NCBI GenBank assembly: GCA_940337035.1
Contig: CALNHX010002289.1
Location: 62,001 to 126,000 of the forward strand
Reading direction: 5' to 3'
From: Agriotes lineatus
Lineage: Eukaryota; Arthropoda; Insecta; Coleoptera; Elateridae
DNA: 64,000 nt
Shown here piece by piece: positions 63,868 to 64,000 of the stretch; position 1 is the first letter of the stretch; each line of letters opens with the position of its first letter. Below the pieces are notes generated by a model. It saw only the letters and a list, made by a program, of their open reading frames with translations, made no database searches and was not told the DNA's origin. A program made the translations under genes and the position numbers.

Positions 63868-64000
63868 TTCTTCTCGTACTCGTGATTGTTCACTTCTCGG
63901 GATGCTAAGTACTTATTTTGTTAAATATTTGAGCTATTACCTGGTTATAACGCTCTCGCATCTGATTGTAAACTTCGTGCGTGAAGTAGTCCTCAGCGAA

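Overview
This 64-kb window looks like AT-rich arthropod (most likely insect) chromosomal DNA that is almost wholly made of transposable elements. The families present support this: CR1/Jockey-type and RTE-like non-LTR retrotransposons, Penelope-like elements (PLEs) with hammerhead-ribozyme motifs, a CsRn1-clade Ty3/gypsy element primed by tRNA-Trp, BEL/Pao remains, hAT, Tc1/mariner, Helitron, ISL2EU and P-element-like sequences, short ~50-bp introns and a linker-conserved C2H2 zinc-finger gene. The species cannot be named from sequence alone. The only convincing non-transposon protein gene is a 13-finger C2H2 zinc-finger ORF at 47.1-48.5 kb.

Layout. 0-2.7 kb: decayed ISL2EU-type transposon (YqaJ exonuclease and DDE transposase, convergent). 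2.7-6.7 kb: a minus-strand P-element-like gene fragment, partly duplicated in tandem and split by a 3,273-bp element with perfect 27-bp inverted ends. 7.1-14.7 kb: non-LTR remains, including a minus-strand ORF1/endonuclease/RT element (9.67-14.24 kb) broken by a mariner-like element with 119-bp inverted ends. 15.4-17.0 kb: a possible small exon, a Helitron-like element carrying a tRNA-Gly relic, and a tRNA-derived SINE. 18.3-24.75 kb: hAT elements with exact 8-bp target duplications, a second Helitron-like copy, a PLE tail with a hammerhead motif, and a broken mariner-like transposon. 24.75-32.2 kb: a degraded LTR-retroelement gag/protease and unassigned AT-rich DNA.

32.2-43 kb is the most informative part. 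A nearly intact minus-strand non-LTR element (ORF1 with PHD-like and CCHC fingers; ORF2 with endonuclease and RT) was hit twice: by a 1.1-kb fold-back element just after ORF2, and by a 5,546-bp complete CsRn1-clade LTR retrotransposon inside ORF1. The LTR element has identical LTRs as far as I can read, a TTAC target duplication, primer-binding site, polypurine tract and open gag and pol, so it looks very recent.

43-64 kb: a 152-bp insertion carrying a hammerhead motif with an 8-bp target duplication, another long fold-back element, a Jockey-like RT relic, the zinc-finger gene, a solo LTR, an 81-bp minisatellite beside a GC-richer patch with unrecognised ORFs, two MITEs, an RTE-like RT tail, a Penelope-like element with a hammerhead motif, and decayed BEL/Pao gag-protease-pol.

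There is no operon-like cooperation between genes; the relationships are insertions into older insertions. Calls rest on motif recognition by eye. No alignment or database search was run.
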